From Collybiopsis luxurians FD-317 M1 (taxonomy: Eukaryota > Basidiomycota > Agaricomycetes > Agaricales > Omphalotaceae), in assembly GCA_000827265.1 (NCBI GenBank), contig KN834877.1:28313-92312 (forward strand): DNA of 64,000 nt. The letters run 5' to 3'. Numbering within the stretch: position 1 is the stretch's first letter; the number at the start of each line of letters is the position of its first letter. This document shows positions 23,588 to 35,302 of this stretch, one piece after another. Below the pieces are notes generated by a model that had not been told where the DNA came from, did not search any database, and saw only the letters and a list, made by a program, of their open reading frames with translations. Both the position numbers and the translations under genes were made by a program.

Positions 23588-24990
23588 ACACAGGAAAAGA
23601 CTTGTCATTACGGATCTTCAAACAGTAAGGTCCGCTGCAACATGGCGGTGGAAATGTGCAGTTCGTCGAATAAATCTTCGAATAGTCCAGAAGCATCTTT
23701 GGCATTTCTGTGGCTATCCAAGTGTTCAACCAAATCCTTTTGGTCTGTGATTTTAATATTGTTGTCAGGCCCCTTCCAAATGAATCAATTTTTTCCCTCC
23801 GATTCTACCAGTGTGAGATCTGCTTCTTCTTCCTTTGACTCCGATGTCGGCTTATAGATTTCATTTGGGATAGTTGACTCAATGCTGGCTATTTTAACAT
23901 CAATAGATGAGTCCTCTACGGCGTAGAAAAAAAGCAATAGCTTTGCAGCCGTTTCATTGATAAATGAAAGCTCCGCAGTGAGGCCCTTGACAACATCAGC
24001 TGGAAGTTTTGGCTAGGAAATTTACCAGATCCATCCTCGAGCATGATGCGCCTTTTGAAGATCCTGTATATGCTACCAGACATGCCGCCAGACTGAACAT
24101 TGTGGACAGCACCTGCTTCCAGGATAATGCCCCCATCCTTTTGTGTTTCAAGGCGTAATGATTTTGATTATGAAACTTAAACAATGGTCGATCAGTGTTC
24201 CATCCTGTGCGACACACAATAACCTCGTCACTGCTAAAATTTTTTGATATGATGAAATAAAGATGAAGGAAGAGACATATTTTGTAGCTTGAATATTAAA
24301 CTCCACTTGTTCTGGAAATGCCTTTACAGTTAGAGCAATTGAGTCCAATTTGCAGTGTTGAATTTGCAAGACTTCCATGATTGCAGAGGTACTGTTCCAT
24401 TTTGAGCACTTCATAAGGGGTGGGACAGTGGGACACATCGTACGAAATTTATTTTTCGTAAGTGCCTGTTAGACACCGGGACATCAAGGAATTTATGAAA
24501 TTTAACTACCATAAAAGGCCAAATGCCCACAGGCGCCTGAGAAAATATTCAATTGGACATCGGACAGGATGGGACATTTCGTTTCGTAAGATGCCTTGCG
24601 GACACAGGACATACGAAGTACTTAAAACGGGACAGTAAACAATCCACCGTGGTTGTTGGATATACAACGAGGTAAGAAGGTGGATTCTCCCAGTTCAAAG
24701 CGTCTCCAGAAAAACACTCTGAAAAATAGTCCTTCAGCTTACGGCAAAGGAAAGCAGCATTTCTTGCCCACAATCTTGTTATTGCATTGTTTTAAAAGCA
24801 GTTTAAATGTTCACAAGAGTGATTTGTCCCAGACATCACCGGACAATTGTGCATCATAGGGACATAAGAATCCAACTTGTTGTTCCGAGTCGTTCTCATC
24901 AGATAATGCTGCATAACTTGTACTTGTAAAAAAGAAGACAATAGCGTCGTTTTGCTCTGCCCGGGTTGAAATGAACTGTTGCGCATCCAT
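23588..24990 (-). pseudogene. Caspase-like (C14-type) protein remnant
   Basis: The minus strand carries protein-like segments in several frames. At 24,990 it starts MDAQQFISTRAEQNDAIVFF and runs on to 'VGFLCPYDAQLSGD'. At 24,150-24,440 there is 'HCKLDSIALTVKAFP'. At 24,020-24,200 there are 'NTDRPLFKF' and 'IILEAGAVHNVQSGGMSG'. At 23,590-24,005 there are 'LSFINETAAKLLLFFYAV' and 'FEDLFDELHIS'. The text resembling 'DRxLF' followed by 'EAGAxHGV' and a later 'ITNNxxxxLYxxLFFFD' is what I recall from basidiomycete caspase-domain proteins, so I name that family with caution. One TGA interrupts the last segment (near 23,787) and frames shift between pieces, so it appears broken. No catalytic His or Cys region can be placed with confidence. 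Confidence 0.35.
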
Positions 24991-24999
24991 TACTGAATG

Positions 25000-27900
25000 A
25001 TTACAACCACAACTTCATGTCACGCATAACAGGCACAAAATTTCAATGACACCTTCCTTATTTGTTTTTGTCGGCTGGCTTTGCTGGTCACACCATGTAA
25101 GGAAATTGAATTTGTGCTCAGGTGAATTTTTTGCATCACGCAGCCGCTAAAACCCCGTGAAGTTACGGTCGTAATCATACAGGATTCCATTCTTCGCATC
25201 CGAGTTCTCTAGAACTCGGATATTGCCTCTATCGGCACCGAGATCTTGGAGTAGATTTTTTATTTTTAAGCGTCGTCAACGCTATGCTGTATTGGAGAAA
25301 AGGCTGAATCCTTGTATTTATTTATGCTTACGAGAATGGCGGGGATAGCGGTAGTCATAATATTAGCAGTCTTTGGGAAACAGAGCTACGCTGGAACTGG
25401 TCGCGAGTATGTCTGGGTGTCAAGGCACCAGATTTCATGATCTCCAGTACCTACCATATTGCCGCCTAAACCAGCCTGCCGCGACCTGGTTTCAATATCG
25501 ACTGAATGCCGTTTCTGATATTTCTTCTCACAGATGGACCCGTAAGCTGTGTGAGCGTCAAATCCTCTTCATTAAGCATTAGAATGTTGCAGCTTGGGGC
25601 TTAGTAGATCAGTATTTCAACCTTCAGATGTGACGGTTCCAGCGCCAAACTGATACGAGCCGTTCGCAAAGGCTCCGAACACTCAGAATTACGATAGCTA
25701 AACAAAGGTTTTTCTCAGTGTTGACATTGTCGTCTGACAACCTTCATACTGCCGTTCAGAATCAAAAATTGAATACATGATGGAGATCGCGGTTTATCAA
25801 ACGCCGATGGTTGAGAAACGCCCTTTCAGGGCCCGGGAATCTTGAAGTGTATTCCATCTCGAGGCAATATTAACCCTATCGCAGTCATGCTATTGATCTG
25901 AAACTGGACTTTTACGAGCCTGAAGTGAACCGAAGGGATTGCACTTAAGCGAATGGATCGTCGTAGACAGTCCGAAACTTCAAATACTTTTTGTTTGGTA
26001 ATGTGGCATCGCTATTATTGCCGCCTCCTGAGGCCATCAAAGGTTAAGCTAATAAGTACCAAATGAGGTAAGCAGGCTGCAGCTAGGTAGGGTGAAAGCC
26101 TCAGATAAAGTGGGCTCCGAGTCTAGATCACATCTCTGACACAGGAATCCATCTCCACGGTAGACTTTACCCTCCGGACGCAAGAACGGACACTGATTTA
26201 CTGGAATCCATTTAGAAGCTCAGATTACAAATTTTTCATTGTCACTTAAATTTATTCAGTATACATCGTGTGGGATTGGTCACTACTTTATCATGAAGCA
26301 CTACTTTGGCCTCATATCTTCAACGCTTCTAATATGTGATATGTTCCCGATATCTGTATTGGTAGGCCAAGTACCTGCGATTTGATAGCATCTGAGGATA
26401 TGCCTGGGGAGAATCTGCTAGCTTTGAACACCCTTTTTCCCCTTCTCTGGCTCTCTGACCCATAGCCATTTAAATTCATGATACATAGCAACTTTTAGGG
26501 CACTTAGGGTGTATCACTGCCGCATGTTTCACTCACCCAATACAAGCCAATCGGTATCGATCTGGAGCAGATATCAAAAGGTCAGAAAATTTGAACCTGA
26601 ACACTGTCCGGCTTTGTACCAATATTCTTTTTGCCGCCTTTGGAATCAGCAGAAAGATTTTTTTTCGGTCTTCTGTGCGCAGAGTTGGTTGGGAGGTTAT
26701 GCTGGGCTATGAGATCGATCCCCAACCCAGAGAAGAGGCTTCTCCGCTTTAGCGTTGCTTTCGATATTCTTGCGATACTCGCTAGTATTCTTCAGCTTTC
26801 ATTTGTGGCTAATTATGGATAGATAGAACCAACCGTACGGGATCATGGCCTCCTCAAATTTATCGTGGGGTCAATTGCTCTTGTCGTTGCAAATCGGTCT
26901 AATGAGTTCAACTGGCGGCCTGAAGAACGTTTCTGCACAGCAATAACTTTTCTTCCTTATCGTTGAGTCATTGAGGATTGTATATTGGCTGTAGAAGGTA
27001 TCTTCCCGGAAGGGAAATCTCAAACAAGATGTATTGTAACGAGACTGATGTAGCCACTGGTACACAGGGACAAGGATAAGTTTTCGGATCGTGTACATTG
27101 TATTGACAAAATGAAACTACTATGTAGATGCACATTGGGATTCGGGCTTTGAGAGCCCTAACACAAGTGCTATGTTAACAAAGCTCGAAGAATAAAGTGC
27201 GTCCAGGAGATTTGATGGGAGAGACCACCGGTGGAGGGGTCATCTTGTGTTAGCGGTTGAAAAATGGTTAATGTTCTGCTCATGCTGATGCGTGAATATT
27301 TTCCGACAGCTTTAACAGCATCATGATCGAGAAAGGAATTCGTAGGTTATCCATGCCCCGCCATTCGCGAATTCCATTCGAATACTACGTTTCCCCGGAG
27401 CCTCAATTTGCTGTATGTCTCAATGTAAGTTAAGTTTAAATCTGAGCACTTTCTTCCCTCCATAATGATTGAATTTTGCAAGTCTTCTTTGAAGTTCTCA
27501 TTGTCGGCGAACTTGTGGCCTTGTTCGGCGCTCGGCCCTACAATGGCTCGCCGTGAGCGCCTCCACGTTTACGCTTTTTTTCTTTCAATCTTTCAACTCC
27601 AATTCGGGACAAGACTTCATGGATCATTTTGAGGTTTGAACATAAACTTGATGCCCTGCCGTTGGTAATGGGCCAACGCTGCCGCGTGGCAGAGACTCGT
27701 GCCCAGCATACATCTTCTCATATGCCGTCAAAGCCGTGCAATGATGAGCACAGGTTATACGACATCACAAAATGCAATCCCACCTTAATGTAGCTTAGTT
27801 CCATTGGACCGGATCTTCTCATATGCCGTCAAAGCCTTGTAATTTCAATTGCAATATGATAGTTATCCGTACCTTAGCGCCGCCGGAGCGGCAATCCCCG

Positions 27901-28300
27901 ACTCATCACGGTTTTGGTTGCACCTTTGGTCTTCAGAATCCATCCAGATCCATGCAATGTATAACTACTTAATAGTCCAGATATTTTGTATTGCTGTATC
28001 TTATACCTTAGTGGTCCAGCCCCCAGTGGCCTAGGCATGATATATGAGAATGCCAGTAAAAGTATATCAGATGGCTCATTACGTGAAGAGGCCATTGACA
28101 AAATTTTGTCGATGAAATTCAGGTTAAGTGCTGAAGTGTCAACTGTATTAGTTAAGAAAGGAGGTTTATCACGCGACCTCGATTCGAATCTCATCAATGT
28201 AATGTGAGAAACTCCTGCCTATTGGGGCCAGATTTGGGGAGATCGTGGCCGATCGCTGCATACAAAGCCCTCCCTTCCCTTCGGTCAGAGTCGGGGATCC
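25000..28300. other. Long stretch without a supported gene
   Basis: I found no convincing gene. Short frames exist, for instance a minus-strand stretch at about 27,352-27,555 reading 'KFADNENFKEDLQNSII' and a plus-strand frame at 26,600-26,755 containing 'VGWEVMLGYEIDPQ', but they link to no recognised domain and stop early. A 24-base sequence is repeated exactly 100 bases apart at 27,712 and 27,812. The region is best described as decayed intergenic DNA. Confidence 0.45.
27712..27835. repeat. 24-base direct repeat, 100 bases apart
   Basis: The same 24 bases, starting 'atcttctcatatgccgtc', are at 27,712-27,735 and 27,812-27,835. The sequence between them is unrelated to the repeat itself. 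Confidence 0.85.
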
Positions 28301-28467
28301 ACCATTTAGTTTGAGTAATCAACATTATGAGACTAATACAAAATTGCCTGTCTAGGATCAGGCACGGAATTCACCACCTCAAAAACTCGGCATTCCATTT
28401 CATTCCATGCACTCGTAATCACTCATATAAACTTTATTCAAAGCTGGAACCCTCAGATCCTGTCGTT

Positions 28468-28859
28468 ATGGAGCCAGCATGCTCGCAATGCCGAAGTCGA
28501 GCTTTCAAGCCTCGTATCGACGTGAACGCCACCCAGCTATAAGCCAAACTTCGTTCAGAATTCGGGCCATCAGCCTTCAATTCGAAGTTGAGAAGATGCT
28601 TCTTCTTTCTGACAGATATCTCGAGCAGTACGAGACTGAACGCAGCCGTCTGCAATCTCAGTTACTCTATACTCAGACACGGATGAAACACCTGCGGGAA
28701 TACCAGAAAAAACTCCGATCTCTTCTTTCACCCACTCAAAAGCTTCCCAATGAAATCCTAGAAAGGGCTTTTCAGTTCAATTGCAGTTTGAATGTATGCC
28801 AACTCACCAAAGACGGATCTTTCCAGCCTAAGGGACTTTTCCTCAGGATGAATAAATAA
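28468..28859 (+). pseudogene. F-box-type protein, 5' fragment
   Basis: The start MEPACSQCRSRAFKPRID resembles the Cys-containing opening of many agaricomycete F-box proteins. After an in-frame TAA (28,540) and a shift of frame, the usual coiled-coil and F-box opening follow: 'LLLSDRYLEQYETERSRLQS' and 'RSLLSPTQKLPNEILERAF', equivalent to 'LLSPIRRLPPEIL..IF'. The frame ends at 28,859 soon after the F-box. The normal long C-terminal part is missing, cut off by the inverted DUF6533 copy at 28,971. An F-box would bind Skp1 in an SCF ubiquitin ligase; this copy looks non-functional. Confidence 0.65.
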
Positions 28860-28970
28860 GGGGAAATTTCAAAAAAAAAAAAAAAGAAAGTATCCAAGAG
28901 ACCGTACAGTTGAAGATGGATGTTTCTGACATTACAAGGGTTGCGTATGTGTATCCACCATAACAATGCT

Positions 28971-30630
28971 TCATTCCTCACAATAACCTTCCTCCTCTTC
29001 TTCCACAGATCCACCGCCCAAGGGAGTTCCAATATTCCCTAAGAAGCTATTAGTTGCAAACTGCAATGCTGAATGTTGCTGGCCTTCAGTATTCTGCGTA
29101 GGCCTGTTAACTCCCTCAGGGATGGAAAAGGTGCGTAGATTGAGCATAAGTCGGCTGATCAAAATATTTGGAAGGCTTTAAACATTCAAAATATTTCAGA
29201 TTAGTATTTCGGATGATATTTTCAAGACTCCCACTCACATATTGAAGAATGGCGTTATCAAAATAAAAAACGACTGTAGAGATATTTTGGAATCAATGAG
29301 GAAGTAGTTGAATCAAATCCAGGTACGATTCCCATACCTTGACATTGCTGACATTGTGTCCTGCATTTGGAAGAAGATCATCTAACTAGGAAATCAAATT
29401 ATTTGTTTGACCTAAACTGTAGCTATACATTTTGACTTACCCAAATAGCAACAGCTTCAAATATTCCTACAATCAACATGATCCTGTGATAATTGGACTT
29501 GAGAAAGGTTTAGAGAGAGAAATCTTTTTCTGAAAACCCACAGGAAGTAAAGAGAGCCTTTTACTTGGCTGTCAGATGTAAATTTACAAGGTCAAATTTT
29601 ACTGGCTTACCATCATGGACAATCACTTGTGTTATACTGGATTCACCAAGTCATTTCATTTCAAAGGCATGACGAAAAGTCTTTCTAAATGTCAATACAA
29701 AAATGAAAACATCAAATGCCAAATTGATGAGGGGAATAACTAATTCCGCTGAGAAATTGCAAAATTAAAAAGGCATAAGCAGCAATCTTAGGCAGAGTCT
29801 ACCTCTAAACACTTCAATTGGAACCAGAGTATGTGTGGAGCAAACTACTGCTTTCACTTACCTGTTATACAGCTTTTGATTTGAAGCAATAACTTCACAT
29901 CTTGAAAAGTCCCGGAAGAGTGATGAAATGCCTTGTAAAAGTCCAATACTCTATGTTACATTAAATACTTTTCTAAGGTGCTGGGCTTATACTTACTAGG
30001 ATGTCTATAGACAATCTGGAAAGTAAAAAAAGAGCAGATATTGCCAGTATCACTCTGCTCCCGCCATATATTGCATATACTCTCAGAGAAAAAAGTGCTA
30101 GAAAACATTTTCATCCTTTGGAGATAAAGGATATACAGTAAGAGCTCTCACCATTGGTGGAAAGAAGTGCTGCCAAACCTAGATACTTCTGTAACTTTAT
30201 CAATATATTACATCTAAAGCTTCATTAATGAGGCAAGCCATTTTAGCAAGTAAAGCACCTCACATATTGTCTGTACTTGGGCCAGGTAAAGTGTACACCA
30301 AATCAGGCACCCATTGAATTAAAAAGATATATCTGTTGAATATAAATAAAAATGATGTTCCTGTTTGTTTCTTTGACCATATTGTGTGTATCTCAGCCGG
30401 AAGTGTATCGATATAATCTGCTATCCAAAGAGCTAGACATATTTTAAGATGCAATCAGTGATCAAACAGTGGGATGAGATTTAACTCGTACTTGCTGCAG
30501 CAAAAAATGCATAATTTGTTGCCAACCTAAATCCAAAGGTTGGTGAATGTCCAATCAAAGAATTACATTCGCTGGGTAGCCCAAGCTGAACATACCATAC
30601 TTCCTTTTCTTGCACAATTACGCTATCCAT
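28971..30630 (-). pseudogene. DUF6533 membrane protein, copy E (one nonsense codon)
   Basis: This is an inverted fifth copy of the DUF6533 gene. The start is MDSVIVQEKEVW, then 'LWIADYIDTLPAEIHTIW', 'KKQTGTSFLFIFNRY', CNILIKLQKYLG, 'LFSLRVYAIYGGSRVIL', 'ISSLFRDFSRC' and 'FDVFIFVLTFRK'. The last exon has 'FATNSFLGNIGTPLGG' and an acidic end. Exon order and splice sites mirror the other copies. The codon after 'HAFEMK' is TGA (29,654-29,652) where copy D has AGA, so the product would lose the last two or so helices and the C-terminal motif. Apart from this I see no obvious break in what I read. It abuts an F-box fragment on one side and has none of the DGK1 or AMT pieces that accompany other copies. 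Confidence 0.75.
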
Positions 30631-30639
30631 TTGGAAGAT

Positions 30640-32510
30640 GTTAGGTGTGGGCACAATCCTGATTCTGTTTCTGATGGATGGACTTAAATATGTAAATATA
30701 TAACTTGGAGGCTATTCGAACTGCTCAATTTCTTTGCCAGGGATGTCATCAGGTGAGATTGATTTGACTTCCTTCGTTGATCCCACCATCAAATTCGCAG
30801 ATGAATGATCTGTATGATGGGCGTAATGGTGTATCCGTGACGCAGCAAACTTATTAAGTATATCGCCATCATGCATCAATGATTTGCTGAATTATACACC
30901 GGGCGCACAACCTTTATACATTGCTCCCAAAGCTTCGTCGCAGAAAGTTTGGTCTGTTTTGACAGATACACGTCATCGCAACAGAGGTGGACTTGCGAGA
31001 CTTTTGACAGATAGTTGCCGGCCTGGCAAAATTGCATGGGAGACAGCTCGCTATCTCTCCTCTCTCACGCTGGTTGTTACTGAACCAGAAGAGAGTGGCA
31101 ATGATATCTTGGAGGCTGTGTACCGCCCTCACGCCTTGAAGGAACCTCATATGCAGAGTCTGAATAGTTTCTACGCACCCGCACCCGTATGGCCTAAATA
31201 TGCATTCAGCGGGTTTCTGGCTAGATCCTCATCCAACATAACTTCCTTCTCGATTTCGATTTTGCACTTTTCCAACCTAGACATTACATCTGACCTTCAG
31301 TTGTTACTGCTTAGCTTAGTATTTTGGTAACGGACCGATTAGCGGCGGAGCCTGCAGAATTTCACGTTTAACCGCGTAGACCACCTTCCTCACGATTGAC
31401 GTGTACATAGCTTACATTACACTCCTTGATTCCTAATCTCTACTAGCCCATGTTGGAATATGGTACTTGTAAGTGTAAATCCACCAATTACGCGCCAGTT
31501 CCACCCGCAGGTGAAGTCCTGCAATGGCTAATTCAACAGAATGCTTTTGCTGCATCTCTGTCCACCACAGTTGTTCCGATACCTTTTTCTTCTCTACGCA
31601 TCCCTTCTTCACCACTCCAGCCTGGATAAAGCTCCGGATTTTTTGACACTTCATCATGTACAATTGGTGGTACCTGGAATGCCGCCGACTTTACAACGCT
31701 AGTGGCAGCTATCCGAAACGCATCTTCGCCATTTAGGATCGTTGTTGTCATGTCTCGCTGACTGTCCTTCAGGCCATCTAGCCGATTTGGAATCCGTTTG
31801 TTCACAATGTTACCACTGAGGACACTCTACGTTCCCATGGCTTAGGAAGTTTAATCTCAAGAGCTGGCCTCCTCGTTCATAAGCTCGTAAATCGTTGACA
31901 AGCTCGTAAACACTTGAACATGATCATCATGGTTTCGAAGTTGGCATGATCGTCATGGTTGCAAGAATCAAAATCAAGCAGGCGTCAAGTGACATGATCA
32001 TCAAGGTTTAAACAGGTACAAAGTTGATAATGAGGATGGACGAAAATTTGGATAGGCAGGGAACCCGCAGCAAACGCACAAGGGTCCCATCTGCTGTTCT
32101 CCCGGCTGGCCTGTACGCCCTACGAAACATTTTTACCCTCCTTCAGTGTACCTCAATGTCGAACAAGTAGATGAATTCGAAAGTTTGCTCTGCATTTTTT
32201 ACAAGTACAATTCACCATTGAAACCTAATAATCTTCCCGAACCCATCTATACCGGATCGCATCATACACCATGCCATGCTTGAAAGTCATCCTTGGGTTC
32301 CGATGAAGAACCAGACAACGGCTGAGGAATCTAACCCGGAATTTGCTCTCGTCAAATTGGTCAATTCCATGGTAATTTCGCGTTCCGAAGTTCGAGACTG
32401 AAGTCCCTCTCCCCTGATGAAGAAATCGAGTGACTGTAATCGTGTGCGACTACTTCTCCTTCGATCCTTCCAGATACCTTGATGAATCCCACTTTACATG
32501 ACACAAGTGA
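30640..32510. other. No gene recognised
   Basis: An open plus frame at 30,884-31,330 (148 codons) and a minus frame at 31,533-31,805 containing 'EDAFRIAATSVVKSAAFQV' and 'VSKNPELYPGW' exist. Neither has a recognised domain, splice partner or paralogue in the window. They could be parts of fast-evolving genes or chance frames. The rest, including 31,850-32,040 with repeated 'catgatcatca' text, shows no gene. Confidence 0.4.
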
Positions 32511-32518
32511 AGTCAAAA

Positions 32519-33732
32519 TCATAGCCCATCCGAATGAAATAGGTGGCTTACATTCACCATACACCAGTACGGAACACCCGTCAGTTCACCTTTTCTCTTG
32601 CGCTTTTCTTCCTTATTAGCCGGATTAATTCCCTGAGGTGTGGCCTTTCCTGCGCCGATGATCGTTACGGGTTCCATCAGCTACAGATAGCACGAAACGA
32701 AACATCAGGGTCTGCTGATTCTGCATTCCGACACAAAACTCACCTCGTATCCCAGATGAGCGTATCGATCTCTTGCCCTCTCTGACGTTGCATCGAGAGT
32801 GATCGGTATCCCTGGTGTCGCTCGATTTGCGTATGCATATCCTTCACGCATGAGAGTAGACATCAATCCTATCAGACGTCGTTCGTGTGAGTGTTGGTAT
32901 TACATGTGAAAAATTCTACTCACCTCGTCCCTCGAACCTCTTTGAACAAAACATGGCCTGAAGATACCACGAATCCGATTCCTTTAAGATTCTTTCTGAG
33001 TTCCCTTTTCTCCTCTTCTTCTCGCCAGCGGATTCCGGAGCAACCATTCTCCTTTTCTCAAACGCACGCTCGAATACTCCATGTGTAATCAAGGTGTACT
33101 CATTTGCCATACGCTTTTCATCCAATCACGTTAGAACAAGAATGTCGTCAACCAGAGATGGATAAATTCAACATACGTCGAACCCCTGAAGCCCCCAATT
33201 CCATATACACCTTACTATCCCTCCCCTAAGCGCATTCAACGTCTTGACCCGTTTCCTGGGAGGGTACCAACATGCCGCAGCCGCGATCATTGGAACAGAG
33301 TCAGATCCTTCCGCCTTATCCGGTGCAACAGGCACAGCAACAACCGCTCGTCCACCTCCTAAAATACCCGCTTTGAATAGGAAGTAGTACAAGTCGTGTA
33401 ATTCCCGCAATGCGGCTTTGTCTGTGATCTCCATTGGCTATGGATAAATTTGTGAGCTATTATGACGGGAAAGAGCGACGGGGATGGAGTGTTGATTTTC
33501 GTTGAGGACTGACCTTTGTAGTCCCAGATAAATAATATGCCATGGCGTCGTTGATGAAAGCTTCTGCAGCTGCCCAGCCTATGGCTTGAAGATCTTCTCG
33601 TCGCGCTTCCCTGATGGTGAAGGTCTCATTTCCTTTTGTCACCGTAAAAGGAGCAATAGACCCATTCACCGAAAGATTCGGTGTGTTCGAACTGGCAGGT
33701 GTAGATGCAGTCTCGGATTTGGTTACCATCAT
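32519..33732 (-). CDS. GNAT-family N-acetyltransferase
   Basis: The product is probably an acetyl-CoA-dependent N-acetyltransferase of the fungal single-domain GNAT type; its substrate is unknown. The chosen start gives MMVTKSETASTP just after a pyrimidine-rich leader on the coding strand; an upstream in-frame ATG near 33,921 would add a Leu-rich segment that I take as untranslated. 'FTIREARREDLQAIGWAAAE' is the opening beta-alpha unit. 'MIAAAACWYPP' gives the central strand. 'SDSWYLQAMFCSKRFEGRG' then 'GLMSTLMREGYAYA' gives the acetyl-CoA-binding region (R/Q-x-x-G-x-G/A variant split by an intron). 'PITLDATSERARDRYAHLGY' is motif B. The end has 'GVPYWCMVNVS', as in many fungal homologues. 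Five exons join in frame, giving about 310 residues. Confidence 0.8.
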
Positions 33733-33924
33733 GTATCCAACTAGTATAAAACTCAGAAGAAGAGATAGAAGGAGGAGAAGAAGGAGGATAGCTGGTGTTT
33801 TTGTATGAACGAATGATCGCTGTGTCGCAAATGCGTAGCGGGTGGTTGGAGAAGAGAAATCAAAGTCACGATTCGCTCTGGTGGCAAGACAATCGATTGC
33901 AGATTGGCGAGACATTAGCAAACG

Positions 33925-35290
33925 AAGTGTATGTACGGGGACTTGTCAGGTTACTCACCTTCACTACTTGATATTCGATTTTATATCCAGTCTATCCGCA
34001 AACTACTCAATCAAGCTCGACCTGATCGCAAAAAGGCAAGTCAAGAGCTGAACCGAAGATGAGTTATCCCCGCAGTAATCGGTTTTATACCCCAACCCCA
34101 GCCTTGTGTTAAATAGTTTGGGGGTGGCGGTTCAACGAAGTCGTTGGTCAAGGAACTCGGAGAGTCGTGGTACCCGAATTTATATGACGATCTGCTGATT
34201 ACAATCAAGTCGTGCGTGTGAGTACCTGCCAAGTCTAGCCCCTCGGCATTGTTACCGTGCGCCCGGATGTACGGTTGAACTTCAAGCTCAAGCGCTCAAG
34301 TTCGAAAGCTATGGCGCCGATACAGGCGTCAATACAGAGTCAACGCAGGTTGCGCAGCAGTAGTGGGAACGATTGAAGGGATGATCGGAAAAACTTCCTT
34401 ACGTCATTTAATATGTCTGCCTTAAGTATGCCGACAGGATTAATATCCATACACGTACGAATGTATGGAAATAGTGAAGACCAACTTAAAAAAACTAGAG
34501 CTCGTCGATAAGCTGTCTCTCATCATGGTGAGCCGAACAATCCGAAATGAAAATTCTAAGCTTTTACCACTGCGGAACTCATCGATCGATCCGAGTAGTG
34601 ATAGATTACATACCTATCTATCTACTCCATTCATCCTACTTCTCTAGGAATCGTCCCAATCTCTACACCGACCCGTTTTCTATTTCCATTCCCATTCTCT
34701 GGCCCCCGCCCTGCGTTTTTGCACCACGTCCTGCGGCTCTTGGGCCATTAGAGCCTATCGAAGTAAGTATTAAAATCGAGAACAAGCCCGATTTAAAAAA
34801 GCAGACTTGGCGTCAAAGGCGGACAGGACAGGTCTCGTATCAGTAATGTAGTCAAACAAACTGCGTTCCTCGAATACGAGCTATGGAGCGAGCTACTTTT
34901 TGATTCATACCGCTCTCCAGATGATTCTGTGTTTAAATGACGGCAAACCCATAATGATAAATTTGTATGTCTTTGGGAGATGAGGCGAAGATTCCATTAT
35001 CAGGCGTCGGGGGGTCTGAAGAACTGAGGTTCCGAGGCATGGACTAGAGTAACAAGTGCGGATTAACTCGAGCGAGTACTGAGTAACTCGCTACTGATAC
35101 CGTCATTACTAAAAGAAGTCATAATGTTGATCATTGCCTCACTTCTTGTACACATTGACCCTAACACCCAGGAAAGGCATCCTTGATATTCATTTATGGT
35201 GAGCCACTAAGTCGTTAAGTCATGAGTATAGTAATTTCAGAAGTTATAACATGTAGGCTAGAGCAAACTATAACAAAAAAAGAAACAAAA
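33925..35290. other. Intergenic, no gene recognised
   Basis: This lies between the divergent upstream side of the acetyltransferase and the 3' end of the next minus-strand gene. Only short frames without domains are present. I see no tRNA cloverleaf and no clear repeat. Confidence 0.5.
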
Positions 35291-35302
35291 CATAGGCCAG
35301 GA

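Noticed and set aside
28145..28200. Possible tRNA 3' half (text like a T-loop, gattcgaatc)
   Set aside because: The flanking bases do not pair as a T-stem and no anticodon or acceptor arms could be placed.
30884..31330. 148-codon plus frame as a gene
   Set aside because: No domain, no paralogue, no splice context; could be chance.
33733..33921. N-terminal membrane anchor (Leu-rich) on the acetyltransferase
   Set aside because: The Leu-rich text comes from a CTT/CTC-rich leader before a better placed ATG; kept only as an alternative start.
34080..34180. Possible tRNA in GC-rich stretch
   Set aside because: No cloverleaf and no B box could be drawn.
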